Below are positions 6,421 through 9,747 of a DNA stretch of 9,747 nucleotides, piece after piece. The notes under the pieces are model-generated. The model had not been told where the DNA came from and made no database searches. It saw only the letters and a program-made list of their open reading frames with translations. The first letter of the stretch is position 1; each line of letters begins with the position of its first letter. This stretch comes from Sphingomonadales bacterium (GTDB lineage: Bacteria; Pseudomonadota; Alphaproteobacteria; Sphingomonadales; Sphingomonadaceae): the NCBI GenBank assembly GCA_017304125.1, contig JAFKLV010000298.1, positions 1 to 9,747 of the forward strand. The letters run 5' to 3'. Made by a program: the position numbers and the translations under genes.

Positions 6421-6523
6421 CCCTTATCGGGGCATGTTCAACGCCTCAACCCCAAGTCGTGCGCAATATTGCTGCTTAAGCGACCGTTTACCCGTAGCGG
6501 ACTATTTGTCTCTCCCGTATCGG
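6421..6523 (+). repeat. Three near-identical decamers, CCC(G/T)TA(G/T)CGG, in the divergent promoter region
   Basis: CCCTTATCGG (6421-6430), CCCGTAGCGG (6491-6500) and CCCGTATCGG (6514-6523) are same-orientation copies, the first and second each differing from the third by one base. The starts of the last two are 23 bases apart, about two helical turns. They lie between the divergent pnt operon and the sigma-54 activator gene and may be binding sites for a regulator. No promoter boxes stand out clearly on either strand in this 149-base gap. Confidence 0.4.
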
Positions 6524-6530
6524 AACGGGA
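6513..6530 (+). promoter_or_regulatory. Inverted repeat overlapping the ribosome-binding site of the sigma-54 activator gene
   Basis: TCCCGT (6513-6518) and ACGGGA (6525-6530) form a perfect 6-bp dyad with a 6-base loop, ending six bases before the ATG. The right arm contains the only purine-rich candidate for a Shine-Dalgarno (GGGA). A hairpin in the mRNA would therefore mask it, or the DNA dyad could be an operator. Both readings are inference. Confidence 0.35.
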
Positions 6531-6536
6531 CAAATT

Positions 6537-7958
6537 ATGACGCGCAACGGTCAACGGCTCTTAATGCTGATCGAGAATGAGGCGGCGCAACGCCGCCTTG
6601 TCGCGGCGTTGGCGGCGCGTGGCGGATGGCGCACGGTGTTCGCCGACGACGGCGAAATGGCGATTGCCATGCTCGGCACGCAGGAGGGGATGCAGCTCGA
6701 CGCGATCCTGCTCGATCATTGGGACGAGGATGACGATGCCAGCGAGGTGATCGCCGAGCTGCGCAGCCGCCGCCCCGCTTTGCCGGTCATGATGATGACC
6801 GCCAACGGCTCGGTCGCGCATGCCGTGTCGGCGATGCGCGCCGGGGCGACCGATTTCCTGGTCAAGCCGCTCGCGCCGGAACGGCTGCTCGCCGCGCTCG
6901 AGGCCGCGGTTGCCGGCACCGAGGCGGGCGAGTTGCGCCCGCTGACCGAAAAGATCCCGGCGATGCTGGGGTTCGACGAGATGGTCGGCGCGGCGCGCGA
7001 TTTCCGCGCCGCGCTGGCTATCGCCGCCAAGGCGGCGCGCGCGGGGGTCGCGGTGCTGATCGACGGCGAGAGCGGGGTCGGCAAGGAAGTGGTGGCGGAA
7101 GCGATTCATGCTGCCTCGCCGCGCAACCGCAAGCCGATGATCACGCTCAATTGCGGTACCACCCCGGCGAATCAGGTCGAGAGCGAGCTGTTCGGGCATG
7201 AGAGCGGCGCCTTCACCGGGGCGTTCGATCGCAAGACCGGCAAGTTCGTCGAGGCCGACGGCGGCACGATCTTCATCGACGAAGTCGGCGAGATGCCGCT
7301 CGACGCACAGGTCAAATTGCTCCGCGTGCTCGAGGCGGGCGAGGTGCAGCCGATGGGCGCGCATCACGCGCGCGAGGTCGATGTGCGCGTGATCGCCGCG
7401 ACCAACCGCCGGCTGATCGAAGAGGTCGAGGCGGGGCGCTTCCGCGAGGATCTCTATTACCGGATCAACGCGGTGCAGGTGACGATCCCGCCGCTGCGCG
7501 ACCGTACCGGCGACATTCCGGCGCTCGCCCGCCATTTGCTCGCGCGAATCGCGCGGCAGCCGGGGCTGCGCCAGTTCGGCATCACCGACGACGCGCTGGC
7601 GCTGCTGGTCGAATATGATTGGCCGGGCAACGTCCGCCAGCTGCAGAATGCGTTGTTCCGTGCGGCAGTGCTGTGCGAGGGCGATGCGCTGACGCGCAGC
7701 GACTTCCCGCAGATCGCCGCGCTCGCCGGGCGGCGCGGCCAGCCGGCGCACACTCAGCAGATTGGGACTTCGGGCGGGGTCACGCTGTTCCGCAGCGACG
7801 GCCATTTGCGCTCGCTCGAGGAAATCGAGGCCGATGTGATTCGCCTCGCGATCGGCCATTATCGCGGCCGCATGACCGAAGTGGCACGCCGGCTCGGGAT
7901 CGGGCGCTCGACGCTCTATCGCAAGCTGGTTGAGCTTGGGATCGACAACGCGGCCTAG
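6537..7958 (+). CDS. Sigma-54-dependent response regulator (NtrC-type activator)
   Basis: This 473-residue activator has three domains. The N-terminal receiver (about 7-125) keeps Asp60 (AILLDH), Thr88 (MMMTAN) and Lys110 (FLVKP), but the usual Asp-Asp pocket is Glu13-Asn14. The loop after Asp60 is strongly acidic (WDEDDD, 62-67) instead of the common MPxMDG. The AAA+ domain (about 143-375) has Walker A GESGVGKE (177-184), the sigma-54 contact loop GAFTGA (224-229), Walker B GGTIFIDEV (242-250) and the arginine-rich GRFREDLYYRIN (300-311). A Fis-type helix-turn-helix closes it (about 430-468, EVARRLGIGRSTLYRKL). All parts needed for ATP-driven opening of sigma-54 promoters are present. No partner kinase is in the window. 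Start 6537 is supported by GGGA upstream; an internal ATG at 6564 would cut into the first receiver strand. The targets are unknown. Confidence 0.93.
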   Translation: MTRNGQRLLMLIENEAAQRRLVAALAARGGWRTVFADDGEMAIAMLGTQEGMQLDAILLDHWDEDDDASEVIAELRSRRPALPVMMMTANGSVAHAVSAMRAGATDFLVKPLAPERLLAALEAAVAGTEAGELRPLTEKIPAMLGFDEMVGAARDFRAALAIAAKAARAGVAVLIDGESGVGKEVVAEAIHAASPRNRKPMITLNCGTTPANQVESELFGHESGAFTGAFDRKTGKFVEADGGTIFIDEVGEMPLDAQVKLLRVLEAGEVQPMGAHHAREVDVRVIAATNRRLIEEVEAGRFREDLYYRINAVQVTIPPLRDRTGDIPALARHLLARIARQPGLRQFGITDDALALLVEYDWPGNVRQLQNALFRAAVLCEGDALTRSDFPQIAALAGRRGQPAHTQQIGTSGGVTLFRSDGHLRSLEEIEADVIRLAIGHYRGRMTEVARRLGIGRSTLYRKLVELGIDNAA

Positions 7959-8647
7959 GCGATCCCGTCGATCCACGCCGGCAGGTCGGCCAGCCGCTCC
8001 AGCGTCGCGAAGCGGGCGCGATCCTCGGGCGGTGCAGCCGCCTCGTGCGACCAGGCCCCCGCCTGCGGGATGAATGCCGCCCAGGCCCCCGCAGCAAGCG
8101 CCGGCAGCACGTCCGAGCGCATCGAATCGCCCGCCATCACGCAGCGCTCCGCCTTCGCATCGTAACGCGCGAACAGGCGGCTGAACGTATCCGACGTCTT
8201 GTCGCTGACGATCTCGATCCCGGCGAAACGACTACCGAGCCCGGAGGCGGCGAGCTTGGTCTCCTGATGCAGCAAATCGCCCTTGGTGACGAGCACCAGC
8301 CGGGCGCGCGCAGCGAGCTGGTCGAGCGTCTCCTCGATCCCGTCGAACAATTCGACCGGATGCGCGAGCAAGGTCTTCCCCGCCGCCAGTATCTCGCGAA
8401 TCGCGGACAGCGGCAGCGCGTCGCCGCCAAGCTCCAGCGCCGCTTCGATCATCGAAAGGGTGAAACTCTTCGCGCCATAGCCGTAATGCGACAGGTTGCG
8501 CAGCTCGGCGGCGGCCATCACCTCACGCGCGATGCCGGCATCGGCGAACGGCGCGAGCATCGCCACCAATGCCTCCTCCGCCGCGGCGAAGAAGCGCATA
8601 TTGTGCCAAAGCGTATCGTCGGCATCGAGGCAGATCAGGTCGACCAT
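7955..8647 (-). CDS. HAD-superfamily hydrolase (probable phosphatase)
   Basis: This 230-residue cytoplasmic protein has all four HAD motifs. Motif I is DADDT (8-12, nucleophile Asp8 and acid/base Asp10), motif II Thr121 in LVLVTKGD, motif III Lys150 in SDKTSDTF, and motif IV GDSMRSD (173-179). A helical cap of about 80 residues between motifs I and II makes it a C1-cap, haloacid dehalogenase/phosphoglycolate phosphatase-like enzyme. The substrate cannot be read from sequence. Its ATG is six bases after the folP stop with only a weak Shine-Dalgarno, suggesting translational coupling. Its stop shares a CTAG with the stop of the convergent sigma-54 activator gene. A role next to folP in removing phosphate from a pterin intermediate is possible but only inferred. 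Confidence 0.9.
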   Translation of the reverse strand: MVDLICLDADDTLWHNMRFFAAAEEALVAMLAPFADAGIAREVMAAAELRNLSHYGYGAKSFTLSMIEAALELGGDALPLSAIREILAAGKTLLAHPVELFDGIEETLDQLAARARLVLVTKGDLLHQETKLAASGLGSRFAGIEIVSDKTSDTFSRLFARYDAKAERCVMAGDSMRSDVLPALAAGAWAAFIPQAGAWSHEAAAPPEDRARFATLERLADLPAWIDGIA

Positions 8648-8653
8648 CGCCGA

Positions 8654-9709
8654 TCAGCCTAGCAAGGCGCGATCGCGCAAGCCACGCCACACGCGCACCG
8701 CCTGCACCGTCTCCGCAACGTCATGAACGCGGAGCAATTGCACCCCGGCCTCCGCCCCCTTGAGCGCGAGCGCGATCGAACCGCCCAGCCGCTCGGCCAC
8801 CGGCGCCTCGTTGGAGAGGGCGCCGATCATCCGCTTGCGGCTCGCCCCGAGCATGATCGGGCAGCCGAGCCCGTGGAACAGCGCGAGATCGTTGATCAGC
8901 GCAAGATTGTCGGCGAGCGATTTGCCGAAACCGATCCCCGGATCGACCATGATCCGTGCGCGATCGACCCCGGCCTCGACCAGCGCGTCGATCCGCGCCT
9001 CGAGCCAGTCGAACACCTCGCCCACCACATCGGCATAGCCGGTGCCGCCGTGCGGCCCGTGTTTCGGATCGGGCGAGTGCATCAGAATCACCGGGCACCC
9101 GGTGCGCACCACGACCCCCAGCGAGCGATCGTCCCACAGCAAGGCCGAGACGTCATTGACGATCCCGGCTCCGGCCGCGAGCGCCGCCTCCATCACCGGT
9201 GCCTTGCGCGTATCGATCGAGACCAGCGCGCCGGTCGCCGCGAGCCGCTCGATCACCGGCGCGACGCGCTTCGCCTCATCGCCCTCCCAGACCAGCGGCG
9301 CACCGGGGCGGGTCGATTCGCCGCCAAGATCGATCAGCGCTGCGCCCGCCGCGAGCATATCGACCCCGGCCGCCGCCGCACCGGCCGGATCGTCATGATG
9401 CGCGCCGCCGTCGGAGAAACTGTCCGGGGTGACGTTGAGGATCCCCGCGACCACCGGCTGGTCGAAGCGCAACACGCGCTCGCCCAGCGCCCAGGCCGCG
9501 CGCGGGGCGGTGATGCGCTGATGAAACAACGCGGCGCGCTCGCCGTGGCTGGCGATGTCGGCAACCGGTACGATTCGCCGCGCGCCGGCCTCGCGCAACT
9601 CATAAGCGGCGAACCATAACATCCCGCCCGCGAGCCGCGCGACCGCGCCGGCGGGCAGCACGACCGGCGTGTCGACGAAATGAGCCGGGCGGAGGTGCAG
9701 GCCGGGCAT
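8654..9709 (-). CDS. folP: Dihydropteroate synthase
   Basis: FolP condenses 6-hydroxymethyl-dihydropterin diphosphate with p-aminobenzoate to dihydropteroate in folate synthesis and is the sulfonamide target. Counting from the ATG at 9709 (351 residues), the motifs are NVTPDSFSDGG (92-102), GGESTRPG (129-136), SIDT (164-167), NDVS (185-188), DPGIGFGK (256-263), GASRKR (288-293) and RVHDV (327-331), all intact. Roughly 80 residues precede the first barrel strand, more than in the 282-residue E. coli enzyme. This part (LHLRPAHFVDTP..., WFAAYELREAG) resembles an extension I recall in sphingomonad FolP. A GTG at 9730 would add seven residues; an in-frame stop at 9743-9745 rules out more. ATG 9709 is preferred because the conserved-looking part begins right after it, but neither start has a good ribosome-binding site. 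Confidence 0.95.
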   Translation of the reverse strand: MPGLHLRPAHFVDTPVVLPAGAVARLAGGMLWFAAYELREAGARRIVPVADIASHGERAALFHQRITAPRAAWALGERVLRFDQPVVAGILNVTPDSFSDGGAHHDDPAGAAAAGVDMLAAGAALIDLGGESTRPGAPLVWEGDEAKRVAPVIERLAATGALVSIDTRKAPVMEAALAAGAGIVNDVSALLWDDRSLGVVVRTGCPVILMHSPDPKHGPHGGTGYADVVGEVFDWLEARIDALVEAGVDRARIMVDPGIGFGKSLADNLALINDLALFHGLGCPIMLGASRKRMIGALSNEAPVAERLGGSIALALKGAEAGVQLLRVHDVAETVQAVRVWRGLRDRALLG

Positions 9710-9747
9710 TTGGCTAACCCCGCTCGCCACTCGGCCAATCTGTCACC

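Noticed and set aside
6431..6444. GG-N10-GC element resembling a sigma-54 promoter upstream of the activator gene
   Set aside because: GG and GC are correctly spaced, but the TT normally preceding the -12 GC is AC, and such GG-N10-GC spacing occurs often by chance in GC-rich DNA.
6561..7976. 471-codon minus-strand open frame opposite the sigma-54 activator
   Set aside because: Antisense shadow with no motifs; the plus strand has all sigma-54 activator motifs.

Overview
The window looks like a stretch of chromosome from a sphingomonad-type alphaproteobacterium. It is GC-rich. It carries the three-gene (split alpha) form of the proton-pumping transhydrogenase, headed by an aa3-type cytochrome oxidase subunit IV-like peptide. 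It also carries a long FolP and a two-part MarR-like regulator of a kind I associate with sphingomonads. The taxonomic placement comes from recognising protein families, not from any search.

Layout: 1-197 is a non-coding leader with an AT-rich, possibly promoter-bearing segment. 198-1664 (+) is a Wzx/MOP-type polysaccharide flippase. Facing it, nine bases beyond its stop, is a tRNA-Val(TAC) with an encoded CCA end (1674-1749, -). Next on the minus strand is a winged-helix regulator (1805-2737). The transhydrogenase operon also runs on the minus strand, from about 6387 down to 2890: COX4-like 40-residue peptide, pntAA, a small putatively exported protein, pntAB, a 95-base spacer with three hairpins, then pntB, closed by a clear Rho-independent terminator (2843-2866). 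A 149-base divergent intergenic region separates this operon from a plus-strand sigma-54 activator of the NtrC type (6537-7958). That gene converges on a HAD hydrolase gene (7955-8647, -), and the two stop codons share one CTAG. The HAD gene lies six bases downstream of folP (8654-9709, -), so the two probably form one transcriptional unit.

Function: PntAA supplies the NAD(H) domain, PntAB the first membrane helices, and PntB the remaining membrane part plus the NADP(H) domain. Together they use the proton gradient to make NADPH. FolP makes dihydropteroate, and the adjacent HAD phosphatase may or may not serve the same pathway. Nothing here is a mobile element, CRISPR array or obvious defence system. 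Most of the window is ordinary core genome. The most interesting parts are the two small genes embedded in the pnt operon, the hairpin cluster before pntB, and the repeated decamer upstream of the sigma-54 activator.
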